Positions 8,606 through 15,762 of a stretch of DNA of 64,000 nt are shown piece after piece. Below the pieces are notes generated by a model. It did not search any database, was not told where the DNA came from, and saw only the letters and a program-made list of their open reading frames with translations. How positions within the stretch are numbered: the stretch's first letter is position 1; each line of letters starts with the position of its first letter. The translations under genes were made by a program, and so were the position numbers. The stretch is from contig JACFMS010000001.1 of NCBI GenBank assembly GCA_019455285.1, forward strand, positions 62,001 through 126,000. The letters are read 5' to 3'. Source of the DNA: Sphingomonadales bacterium. GTDB taxonomy: Bacteria; Pseudomonadota; Alphaproteobacteria; Sphingomonadales; Govanellaceae.

Positions 8606-11311
8606 TTAGGAATAAAGGGCAAGCTTACGGGCGGCAGATATGGCCTGGGCACGGGATGCTGCCCCAAGTTTCTCGAACAGCCTTTTGCGGTGATACTTTA
8701 TGGTGTTCATGGATAGCCCTAGCCGGAAGGCTGTCTCTTTTGATGAGCAGCCTTTGATAATGAGATCCAAAACCTCTTTTTCACGGTCAGTTAATAATTC
8801 TTTACCCTCCGCCCGTTCGCCAAGGATTACGGCCACAAAGTCCTTCACGGCGGGGATTAGAAGTTCATCCCGGCGGCGTAATCCATTAAGCAGTTTTTTC
8901 AGCGCCGCGCCTTCATCGAGATATTGCCGAATAAAATTTTGCGGAGCGGCTTTCAACAGCGACTTTCCTATCAGCTCACGCGCCTCTTTATGGTTGCCAA
9001 TGGCGTCATGGCACATTGCCAATTTTATTTGCATCTTCATGGAAGACAGCGCCCATCCGTTAGCCTCGGCTTGCGCGAGTCGTGGCCTGAGAATAGCTAA
9101 AGCGCGCTCCTTATCGCCAAGTTGCAGCGAAAGATCCGCCAGGCACGTCCCCGCAGCCTCCAGTAGGCGCCAACTGGGTAACTGGGAGCCTATCGGCATT
9201 TCAGCTTCCTCAAAGGGTTCAAATTCAGCTGCAAAAGCTTCAGCCGCGCGCAAATCAACGGCCTTTGTCAATTCCCTAACGCGCAGCAGGCGCACCAATC
9301 TGCCAAGGCGATCAAGATTCCGGCGGCGTGCGATTTCATCAGCCCGATCCAGCATTGCCATGGCGGCATCAATTCCTTGAGAAATGTGGGATAGCGAGGC
9401 TGCGGTGGCATACCCTGAAGCATAAATATCAAACCAGCCATCGAATATCTCTATGTGGGGCAACGATGCTTGCAGATGCTGGCTTGCGGATTCGAGGTCA
9501 TTCTGATAATAATCCGTCTCTGCAAGCAAAACCCTGGAAATTGCCGTCGCATCACCGCCGTCCCCCAAATAATGGCGGGCTTTATCATAAATATCGCTAT
9601 AGATTTTTGCAGCCGCATTCAGGTGCGCTTGCGCCAATTCAGACTGCCCGATATGCGTATCTATGATGCTAGCGCCATATTCATCTCCTCTGGCGGCAAA
9701 ATAATTCTTACACTTTCTGGCTTCTTCAATTGACTGATTAAACCTGCCGGCATCTAGATAAAGCAAGCACAAATAATTACGCAGCAACATCAGCACAAGG
9801 TCATCTTCAAATTTCGGTTTTTGCGCCAACTGATTAATTTCATCCAAATCCTGCGCCGTCACAGGCCTGTCTTCATACCCAGCGATAAGAATTCCAATTG
9901 CTAGTCGCTCTGCCTTCACCAACTCGCTGACTGTCGCAAGGCCCGCTTGACGCCAATCAAGCTCCCTCAATTTTCGCTGGGCATCATCAATCCGCCCGGA
10001 TTTTGCTGACATCAGAATGTCTCCAAGCCACAATCTTGGATACTTTCGCAGCATGTTTTCCGGCAAACGGGAACACACCTTCCGCAGAACAAGCAAGTTC
10101 TCTTTTATTGCTAGCCGCCACCCTCCTGCCTCTTCAGCAATTTGTGCAACGAGTTCCAGCGATCCTGATTGCAGCGCGTGCTTGACCGCATCTGAAATCA
10201 TCCCATGACTACTGAACCAACGCGCTGCCTTATCATGAACAGCTTCGCTTTCCGCGCGACCGCGGCGACGCAACCGTTCTTTGAGAAACTCGGAAAATAG
10301 ATCGTGGTAACGGCACCATTCCCGCTCTTGATCGAGGAAGAATATAAACAAATTTCGTTGATAAAGCTGTTCCATTACGCGCCAGCTATCTTCGCGGCAA
10401 CATACAGCATTTGCCAGATCACCATTGAACCTTTCAAGCACGGAAGTTTGAACTAGAAAGTTTTGAATATCAGCTGGCTGTTGCTGGAAAACCTGCATAA
10501 GCAGATAATCGGTCACTTCCATCGTTCGGCCGGAAAACAAGTAGAGCTTATCGGAGTACTGCGACTGTTTCTTTAGGTAGATAATGGCAAGCTGCAAACC
10601 CAGTGCCCAGCCTTCAGTCTTTTGAACCAGCTCTCTTATTTCAGGATCGGATAAATCTATATTCTGGTTCTTGGAGATGAATTTTTTGGCATCTGGAAAG
10701 GCAAATTGCAAATCAGTAACGCCAAGCTCAAGCATTTCACCGCGGGAACTGAATTCCGCCCATCCGAATTTAGGTACTTCTCGGCTTGAAATCACAACGT
10801 GAACATTGCCAGACAGATGACGAAGGAAGAACGCTAGCAGGTCATCGTTTTCATTTGATTGCCCCCGGTGGTAATCATCTAATATGATTACCAGTTGTTT
10901 TTTTGTGGTGCTTAGCCCGTTCAATAGGGTCGAAATCAGCGACCGTGACGGGATGCTCGTAACTTCATTTGCCACCGTATCAAGCAACCCGTCGATAATG
11001 ATATTGGCTCGGCTCAGCGCCCAGATTAAATAGGGTATGAACTTCTTGGATTGCCGGTCTTCTTCATCAAGAGCCAGCCAGCTGACCGCAACGCCATTTG
11101 CCATCAGCTTTTCGCGCCATAGTGCGAGCAAGGTGGTCTTGCCATAGCCGGCTGAGGCCAGAACCAGACTAAGGCGGACATCCAGGGCGCCATCCAACTT
11201 CTTTGTCAAGGCGGGCCTATCCACCACCTGCACCGATGACTGCGGCGGTGAAATCTTACTCGTCACCAGCCAAGAGGGCTGCTGGAGGATGCTAATTTTA
11301 CGTTTATTCAC
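8606..11311 (-). CDS. MalT/LAL-type ATP-dependent LuxR family transcriptional regulator
   Basis: A 901-residue STAND-type regulator. The N-terminus WLVTSKISPPQSSVQVVDRPAL is the normal start of this family. Walker A is ASAGYGKT (52-59) and Walker B is LVIILDDYH (140-148). A long helical TPR-like sensor region follows. The C-terminal LuxR helix-turn-helix runs from LLTDREKEVLDLI through MNTIKYHRKRLFEKLG. The start appears to be GTG at 11311, without a clear ribosome site. That start overlaps the truncated methyltransferase ORF by 4 bases, so the native promoter seems to have been replaced. Such proteins are inducer- and ATP-dependent activators; control of the downstream racemase operon and the TonB receptor is inferred from position and the shared motif. 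Confidence 0.9.
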   Translation of the reverse strand: MNKRKISILQQPSWLVTSKISPPQSSVQVVDRPALTKKLDGALDVRLSLVLASAGYGKTTLLALWREKLMANGVAVSWLALDEEDRQSKKFIPYLIWALSRANIIIDGLLDTVANEVTSIPSRSLISTLLNGLSTTKKQLVIILDDYHRGQSNENDDLLAFFLRHLSGNVHVVISSREVPKFGWAEFSSRGEMLELGVTDLQFAFPDAKKFISKNQNIDLSDPEIRELVQKTEGWALGLQLAIIYLKKQSQYSDKLYLFSGRTMEVTDYLLMQVFQQQPADIQNFLVQTSVLERFNGDLANAVCCREDSWRVMEQLYQRNLFIFFLDQEREWCRYHDLFSEFLKERLRRRGRAESEAVHDKAARWFSSHGMISDAVKHALQSGSLELVAQIAEEAGGWRLAIKENLLVLRKVCSRLPENMLRKYPRLWLGDILMSAKSGRIDDAQRKLRELDWRQAGLATVSELVKAERLAIGILIAGYEDRPVTAQDLDEINQLAQKPKFEDDLVLMLLRNYLCLLYLDAGRFNQSIEEARKCKNYFAARGDEYGASIIDTHIGQSELAQAHLNAAAKIYSDIYDKARHYLGDGGDATAISRVLLAETDYYQNDLESASQHLQASLPHIEIFDGWFDIYASGYATAASLSHISQGIDAAMAMLDRADEIARRRNLDRLGRLVRLLRVRELTKAVDLRAAEAFAAEFEPFEEAEMPIGSQLPSWRLLEAAGTCLADLSLQLGDKERALAILRPRLAQAEANGWALSSMKMQIKLAMCHDAIGNHKEARELIGKSLLKAAPQNFIRQYLDEGAALKKLLNGLRRRDELLIPAVKDFVAVILGERAEGKELLTDREKEVLDLIIKGCSSKETAFRLGLSMNTIKYHRKRLFEKLGAASRAQAISAARKLALYS

Positions 11312-11625
11312 TGTATGGCCATGTCCATGTGCTTAAGTGCCAAACATATATAATCCTTGATCATGGGGGCGTTGACGTTGTCGTTATAACACCAGCCTTC
11401 CTCGCCAGTGTTGTAAGGCGGACCAATGAAGATGCAGTCCACCTTGCCCGCATACAGCGGCAACAGCGCTTTTAATGCGTGCAGGTTGTCGCCCTGGATG
11501 ATCAGGTTGCCGTCCATGACCACCGGGCCGATGCCTTTCTTCGGGTCTGGCACCAGCGGGCGGAAGGGCACCGCCAGATGATGGTTGTAGACAAATTCCT
11601 TACCCTTGAAATTCAGTTCCGTCAC
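11308..11625 (-). pseudogene. truncated N-terminus of a type III/site-specific adenine DNA methyltransferase (Mod)
   Basis: A 105-residue ORF from the GTG at 11625 (MTELNFKGKEFVYNHHLAVPFRPL) matches the known start of Mod-type adenine methyltransferases and continues through the SAM-motif region. At catalytic motif IV the usual DPPY is GPPY (FIGPPYNTGEEGWCYNDNVN), so the key Asp is lost. Homology ends at about NAPMIKD; the last 14 residues look foreign. Intact family proteins are several hundred residues longer. The reading frame stops within the first codons of the MalT-type regulator, placing a recombination breakpoint near 11340-11360. It is non-functional by both truncation and substitution. 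Confidence 0.85.
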
Positions 11626-11689
11626 CGTTCCGCCCCTTGATGTATGGTTTCAGAATTTGCCGCGCTTTTTGATGAATTTTCGAGCAACC

Positions 11690-11721
11690 TTGACAAACCG
11701 GGCCAATTGGCCCATATATGG
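11690..11721. other. two adjacent palindromes in the spacer between DUF3800 and the methyltransferase remnant
   Basis: GGGCCAATTGGCCC (11700-11713) and CCATATATGG (11712-11721) are both perfect palindromes and overlap by 2 bases. TTGACA at 11690-11695 lies 18 bases before ATATAT on the plus strand, giving a promoter-like arrangement pointing into the DUF3800 gene from its 3' side. It may be an operator or chance; no gene on the plus strand follows. Confidence 0.3.
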
Positions 11722-11760
11722 ACCGTGGGCTGGTCACTGCGTAGCGGGGGCTGGCCCCTT

Positions 11761-12504
11761 TCATTTTGGCAATATGACAAGGCCATATCCTTTCACTTCG
11801 CCAGTGCGACTGGCGCGGAATTTATCCATAACGATCCGCCAATCTTCCTTGTCTGCCTTGCCCAGCACATGGCGTCCAATGGGAGAGACGACCAGATCGG
11901 CCAGTTGTAGGCCCGCGATATTATCCTTCTTCGCCCGTAAGTTTAGGCCCAAAATGCGGTCTTCAATATCATGGGCTTGCAGAAACCGCGTGCCTTGAAT
12001 TTTCAGGTTCAACCATGCCAGATCAAGTTCTCGGTCAAGGGTGGGATCGCGTTTTTCGGCAACAATCACGCCGCCGCCGCTTACCTTGCCAATATCGAAA
12101 CAGAACCGTTCCACCAGCACGTCAAGGCTTAGAAGATAAGGGTCAAGGGCGGCGACGCCATAACGGCTCAGATGGTCTCCCTTGCGGATGGCACAGGCAA
12201 CCACCGTGTAGCGCAGCCGCCGCATCAAAGTGTTCAAGCGTTGATAGAAGAGCTGGCGGAAGGATGCTTCTTTAAGCTGTTCAAAGCCATTGCGGTTGCG
12301 GGTGATGTCGGCGGTATGAAGTACAATATCCGTGCGCCCGAACATGTCCATTTTAAAGGCGTTCAGCTCCCGAACCAGCTCTCCTTCAGCATAGCTTTTG
12401 TCCATAATAACGCCGCCCAGCACAAACATGGGATACTGAGGGTCGATCACCGACAGGTTGTGATCTCCGGATTCGTCCAGGAACAGCACTTTCACTGTGG
12501 CCAC
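11761..12504 (-). CDS. DUF3800 domain protein
   Basis: A 247-residue protein with the DUF3800 signature: N-terminal VLFLDESGDHN, a central region ending in VIVAEKRDPTLD, and a late acidic motif LQLADLVVSPIGRHV. The conserved acidic residues (DE in LDESG, D in LADLV) are intact. The fold is thought to be RNase H-like and metal dependent, so a nuclease is plausible but not shown. Members are frequent in mobile and defence islands. It lies downstream of the Fic gene (79 bp gap) on the same strand and upstream of the methyltransferase remnant, so it may be part of a former restriction or defence cassette. Confidence 0.82.
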   Translation of the reverse strand: MATVKVLFLDESGDHNLSVIDPQYPMFVLGGVIMDKSYAEGELVRELNAFKMDMFGRTDIVLHTADITRNRNGFEQLKEASFRQLFYQRLNTLMRRLRYTVVACAIRKGDHLSRYGVAALDPYLLSLDVLVERFCFDIGKVSGGGVIVAEKRDPTLDRELDLAWLNLKIQGTRFLQAHDIEDRILGLNLRAKKDNIAGLQLADLVVSPIGRHVLGKADKEDWRIVMDKFRASRTGEVKGYGLVILPK

Positions 12505-12583
12505 CCAATGACATTGGAGCGTCGGTGTCGCCTCTGTAGATGGCCATTCAGTTGCATGTCTGCCTCTAGTTGCTGGCTGCCTG

Positions 12584-13756
12584 TTACAGCGGCTCGGTGC
12601 CTTGTTTCAGAATATTCAAATAGCCGTCATAGACAAACAATTGTCCGCGCCGCTTGCCGGTGATCTCCCGCACCAGCTTCAAGTCCGCCAGGTGGCCCAC
12701 CGATTTACGCACGGTGGGCGCGGATAGCCCCAAATCCGTCGCCGCATGGGGTACCGACAGAATGGGGCGGGATTGCAGATATTGATGTAGGCGCAGGGCG
12801 GACGAGGCCGGGCGGCCCAGCGTGCCGATGATTTTGCGGTCGTGGTCAAACAGCGCCAGGATTTGCCGTGCCGTAGCCACCGCTTGGTCCGATGTTTCCT
12901 TCACGCCGGTGAGGAAAAACTCCAGCCACGCTTCCCAGTCGCCCCGTTCGCGCACCCGCTGCAACAGGTCGTAATACTGTTGGCGGTGAGTTTTGAAATA
13001 CAGGCTCAAATAGAGGATGGGCTCTTTCAGCGCCCCTTCGGCGGTGAGCAGAAAGGTGATCAAAAGCCGTCCCAGCCGCCCGTTGCCATCCAGAAAAGGA
13101 TGGATGCTTTCAAACTGCACATGGACCAGTGCTGCCTTGATCAGCACCGACAGGCCAGTGTGCTCGGCATGGAGGAACTTTTCCAACTCCCCCATGCAGT
13201 CCATCACCTTGTCCGGCGGCGGCGGCACATAGAGCGCATTGCCGGGCCGGGTACCGCCGATCCAGTTCTGGCTGCGGCGGAACTCGCCGGGTTGTTTGTC
13301 GCTGCCCCGGCCCTTGGCCAGCAGCACCTGGTGGATTTCCTTCATCAGCCGCAGGGAGAGGGGGAAGCCGCCGCGCAACCGCGCTAGCCCGTAATTCATG
13401 GCGGCGACGTAGTTGGAGACTTCCTGCACGTCATCCAGGGGCGCGCCGGGCACCTCATCACTTTCAAACAGTAACAGGTCCGACAATGACGATTGCGTGC
13501 CCTCAATCTGGGACGACAGCAGAGCTTCCTTGCGCACATACATGTACAGGAACAGCGGCGCATCAGGCAGGATGGAGGTTACGCCGTCCAGCCGCCCCAG
13601 TGCCCGGTTAGCGTCTTCCAGCAGGCCATAAAGGCCATCCAGCCGCAGAGGCGGGTTGGGCGGCAAGGGGGTTGGCAGGAAGGCGCGCACCCGCTCCCCG
13701 CCCATGCTGTTGACGGCGAACCGGCCCGCCCGCTCCCCCTTGGCTGATGGTTCCAA
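12584..13756 (-). CDS. Fic family protein with N-terminal inhibitory motif and C-terminal winged helix
   Basis: A 390-residue class II Fic protein. The core motif HPFLDGNGRLGR is complete (219-230), and the inhibitory helix motif SSQIEG (81-86, S-x-x-x-E-G) lies in the N-terminal part. Residues about 310-380 (LHQYLQSRPILSVPHAATDLGLSAPTVRKSV) form a winged helix. The start is TTG at 13756: the conserved segment AGRFAVNSMGGERVRAFLPTPLPP needs codons upstream of the only nearby ATG (13705), and AGGA lies about 11 bases before the TTG. Fic enzymes transfer AMP from ATP to protein targets. The winged helix and the palindrome upstream suggest autoregulation. Its place in the integrated element fits a toxin-like or stress role. 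Confidence 0.9.
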   Translation of the reverse strand: MEPSAKGERAGRFAVNSMGGERVRAFLPTPLPPNPPLRLDGLYGLLEDANRALGRLDGVTSILPDAPLFLYMYVRKEALLSSQIEGTQSSLSDLLLFESDEVPGAPLDDVQEVSNYVAAMNYGLARLRGGFPLSLRLMKEIHQVLLAKGRGSDKQPGEFRRSQNWIGGTRPGNALYVPPPPDKVMDCMGELEKFLHAEHTGLSVLIKAALVHVQFESIHPFLDGNGRLGRLLITFLLTAEGALKEPILYLSLYFKTHRQQYYDLLQRVRERGDWEAWLEFFLTGVKETSDQAVATARQILALFDHDRKIIGTLGRPASSALRLHQYLQSRPILSVPHAATDLGLSAPTVRKSVGHLADLKLVREITGKRRGQLFVYDGYLNILKQGTEPL

Positions 13757-13766
13757 TTAAGAAACG

Positions 13767-13799
13767 ATCCTTTCCTAAGCAAATCCTTTAAGAAAGGAT
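13767..13799. promoter_or_regulatory. palindromic candidate operator in front of fic
   Basis: A perfect 17-bp dyad ATCCTTT-AAG-AAAGGAT occupies 13783-13799. A further half-site ATCCTTTC at 13767-13774 covers the AGGA ribosome site of the fic TTG start. A protein bound here would block both promoter and translation start. The winged helix of the Fic protein itself is the natural candidate. Confidence 0.5.
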
Positions 13800-14152
13800 A
13801 ACCGCCCTTCCTTTCTTTGGGAAGGACTTTCATGCCCTTTAGGATATGGCTTTGGCGGGAATGTGAAGGATACAGACTGGTAACTTAATAGGTGCGCAGA
13901 TTTTGCGGGTGGTTTCAAGCCAAAGCAAGCAGCAAGCCCTTGTAATCATTAAGGGCCCAAGATGGCTTGGCGGGCTAAAATGTATCAACCCCGCAAATTC
14001 TGAAGGGGTCAGGTGCAGGATTTGAAGGGGTGGGGCGCAAATCCTGAAGCCTACAAAATGAATCTTTTGCCGGGGGGCGGGGTCAATCTTTGGGGCTTTC
14101 AAAGGGGACACCGGCGTGATCCCTTGCCGTTGATAAATCCCACGAAAAAAAG
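13800..14152. other. gap between fic and a small DNA-binding protein gene: no gene seen
   Basis: I see no convincing coding sequence here; frames running into the flanking genes have no family signal. The left edge contains CCTTCC and GGAAGG arms 8 bases apart (13806-13825), possibly an extension of the fic operator. The remainder is G-rich on the plus strand, with repeated GGGG runs near 14020-14110, and holds no recognisable RNA. Confidence 0.5.
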
Positions 14153-14530
14153 TCAGCGGGCGGGCGGCGTCCAACTTCGCCAGGCGTCGGTGGGCTCCCG
14201 CCCCCGGCAGGGGGTGAGGGTGAGGTGATAGCAGCGCGCCTTGCCGTTGGTGTAGCTGTATTCGGCCGTGGGTTCCAGAAAGCCCCGATCGTAAAGCTGC
14301 CGGAAGGCCTTGCGGATTGTATTCTGGCTGACGTTCAGCATGGCGGCGGCCCGCTCCACCGATATGGCCAGGTGCCCGTTTTGGCGTTGGTCCAGGTTCA
14401 GAAACTCCATCAACAGCGCCCGCGCATCCGATGAGAGAGAGCGATAGGCGGGGCTTTGAAACCACTCCCTATCGACCTGGAAATAGCCCCCAGGCCGGTT
14501 AAGGCGCTTGGCTGGGGATTTCTTGCTCAT
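14153..14530 (-). CDS. small winged-helix replication/regulatory-type protein of the integrated element
   Basis: A 125-residue basic protein. Residues about 20-90 (WFQSPAYRSLSSDARALLMEFL through ISVERAAAMLNVSQNTIRKAFRQLYDRGFLE) resemble the winged-helix domains of phage and plasmid helix-turn-helix proteins. Its start codon overlaps the stop of the upstream small gene by 4 bases (ATGA), so they are cotranslated. There is no match I can name. Transcriptional or replication control in the mobile element is inferred. Confidence 0.65.
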   Translation of the reverse strand: MSKKSPAKRLNRPGGYFQVDREWFQSPAYRSLSSDARALLMEFLNLDQRQNGHLAISVERAAAMLNVSQNTIRKAFRQLYDRGFLEPTAEYSYTNGKARCYHLTLTPCRGREPTDAWRSWTPPAR

Positions 14531-14781
14531 GTAGCCCCCGGCTTAGGTTGGCGGCGGCGGATGTCCTTCCGTTTGACGTGCCGGCCATGGGCTATCCAGC
14601 GGTAGCCGTCATTGGCGACTTCGCAGATGATCTTGGCCCTTTTTTGCTCACCTCGGACCTTGAACACTTTGGCGATGGCCAGAGGATCGTTTTGAACCTC
14701 CCGCCGTGCCCAGTCCAGACAGCCCGCCAGGGAGCCATGATGGCTTCGGGGGCGGTCTATGATGGCGGAAAAAAGGTGCAT
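14527..14781 (-). CDS. hypothetical small basic protein of the integrated element
   Basis: An 84-residue protein starting MHLFSAIIDRPRSHHGSLAGCLDWARREV and ending in a very basic tail (HGRHVKRKDIRRRQPKP). I chose the ATG at 14781 because GGGGAAAG precedes it; a TTG at 14799 is an alternative. It is translationally coupled to the following winged-helix gene. I do not recognise the family. A hairpin (14790-14809) stands 8 bases upstream of the start codon in the message. Confidence 0.55.
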   Translation of the reverse strand: MHLFSAIIDRPRSHHGSLAGCLDWARREVQNDPLAIAKVFKVRGEQKRAKIICEVANDGYRWIAHGRHVKRKDIRRRQPKPGAT

Positions 14782-14789
14782 GGCTTTCC

Positions 14790-14809
14790 CCGGTGCCAAA
14801 GGGCACCGG
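14790..14809 (-). other. stem-loop in the leader of the small basic protein gene
   Basis: Arms CCGGTGCC (14790-14797) and GGCACCGG (14802-14809) pair perfectly around four bases. In the mRNA the stem ends 8 bases before the start codon and touches the GGGGAAAG ribosome site. A translational control or processing element is possible; there is no T-run, so it is not a standard terminator. Confidence 0.4.
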
Positions 14810-14838
14810 CCCGGTGTTGTCTGAAGCGGTTGGGGGCT

Positions 14839-15072
14839 TTAAATGCGGTGGGCGCGGGCTTGGGCCGTAGAGGCTACAGTGGGGAAGCTCGCCAGCCAGC
14901 TATCCAGGTCATCCCGGCGGTAGAATACCCTGCCGCCCACCTTCTGGAATCGGGGGCCAGTCCCGGCACAGGCATGCATGGCCAGGGTCTTCACCGAGAA
15001 TCCTGTGTACTTTGCCGCATTGGGGCGGTCCATCCGGCCATCAGGAAATATAGAGATTTCAATAGATTGCAT
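14839..15072 (-). CDS. AlpA/excisionase-type helix-turn-helix protein
   Basis: A 77-residue protein read from the ATG at 15072, with AGGA 6 bases upstream. The central region (MDRPNAAKYTGFSVKTLAMHACAGTGPRFQKVGGRVFYRRDDLDSWLAS) is the MerR-like excisionase fold: helix-turn-helix, then a wing ending in the YRRDDLDxWL motif common in AlpA and phage excisionases. It is divergent from the ribbon-helix-helix and integrase genes, the usual layout of a recombination directionality factor. Excision control of this element is inferred. Confidence 0.78.
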   Translation of the reverse strand: MQSIEISIFPDGRMDRPNAAKYTGFSVKTLAMHACAGTGPRFQKVGGRVFYRRDDLDSWLASFPTVASTAQARAHRI

Positions 15073-15195
15073 ATCTGATCCTTTCGTAATGTATGCCACG
15101 CCCTAGAAATTATCATAATCGTATGGACTTACAACACATAGAATGATAAATGTCTGCATAGTAGAAAACTGTGGAACTTTCGACACGGGGACAGA

Positions 15196-15753
15196 ATGGC
15201 AAAGAAGGTTGCAAAGGGTGGCGGCAGACTAAGCCGATCCGAAACGGTAACGGTTCGCTTGGACCCCAAGCTGAATTACCTGTGCGAGTTGGCCTCCAGG
15301 GCCCAGCGGCGTACCAAAAGCAGTTTCATTGAATGGGCGATTGAACACGCCCTTGGAGGAGTCTCGGTGCCCGGAAGCTCCCGTTCCTTTGATGAACCAG
15401 ATTCGACTATCAGCGGCATAGCGTCTGAACTCTGGGACACGGATGAACCCGATCGACTTGTGAAGTTGGCATTCAACGCCCCTAGTCTGATGAACCATGA
15501 AGAACAGGTTTTATGGAAGCTGATTAGTGAAAATGGCTACCTATGGAAGGGTCATTACCCCGACAGGGGGGATCGGGAATGGAAATGGCAAGTTGAGCCA
15601 GCTTCCCTAATCATGGATCGCTTGCGCACCACTTGGGATGTCTTTGTATCCGTAGCCAATAATGAGGCCAGCAAAGATAAACTGCCTAGCTGGGACAAAA
15701 CAAAGTATGTGCCAAAACCTCCACCTGGCCTTGAAGATGAAATCCCATTTTGA
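15196..15753 (+). CDS. ribbon-helix-helix N-terminal hypothetical protein
   Basis: A 185-residue protein. Residues about 12-55 (SRSETVTVRLDPKLNYLCELASRAQRRTKSSFIEWAIEHAL) form a ribbon-helix-helix DNA-binding domain. The C-terminal 130 residues are Trp-rich (LWKLISENGYLWKGHYP, WKWQVEPA) and resemble nothing I can name. The integrase gene begins 9 bp after its stop, so the two form one operon, and it may repress or aid integrase expression. GGGGACAG lies just before the ATG. Confidence 0.7.
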   Translation: MAKKVAKGGGRLSRSETVTVRLDPKLNYLCELASRAQRRTKSSFIEWAIEHALGGVSVPGSSRSFDEPDSTISGIASELWDTDEPDRLVKLAFNAPSLMNHEEQVLWKLISENGYLWKGHYPDRGDREWKWQVEPASLIMDRLRTTWDVFVSVANNEASKDKLPSWDKTKYVPKPPPGLEDEIPF

Positions 15754-15762
15754 GGTGAGTAA

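Noticed and set aside
13839-14465. 208-codon minus-strand frame across the fic downstream gap
   Set aside because: It overlaps the winged-helix gene in another frame and its sequence is Pro/Arg-rich without any recognisable domain.
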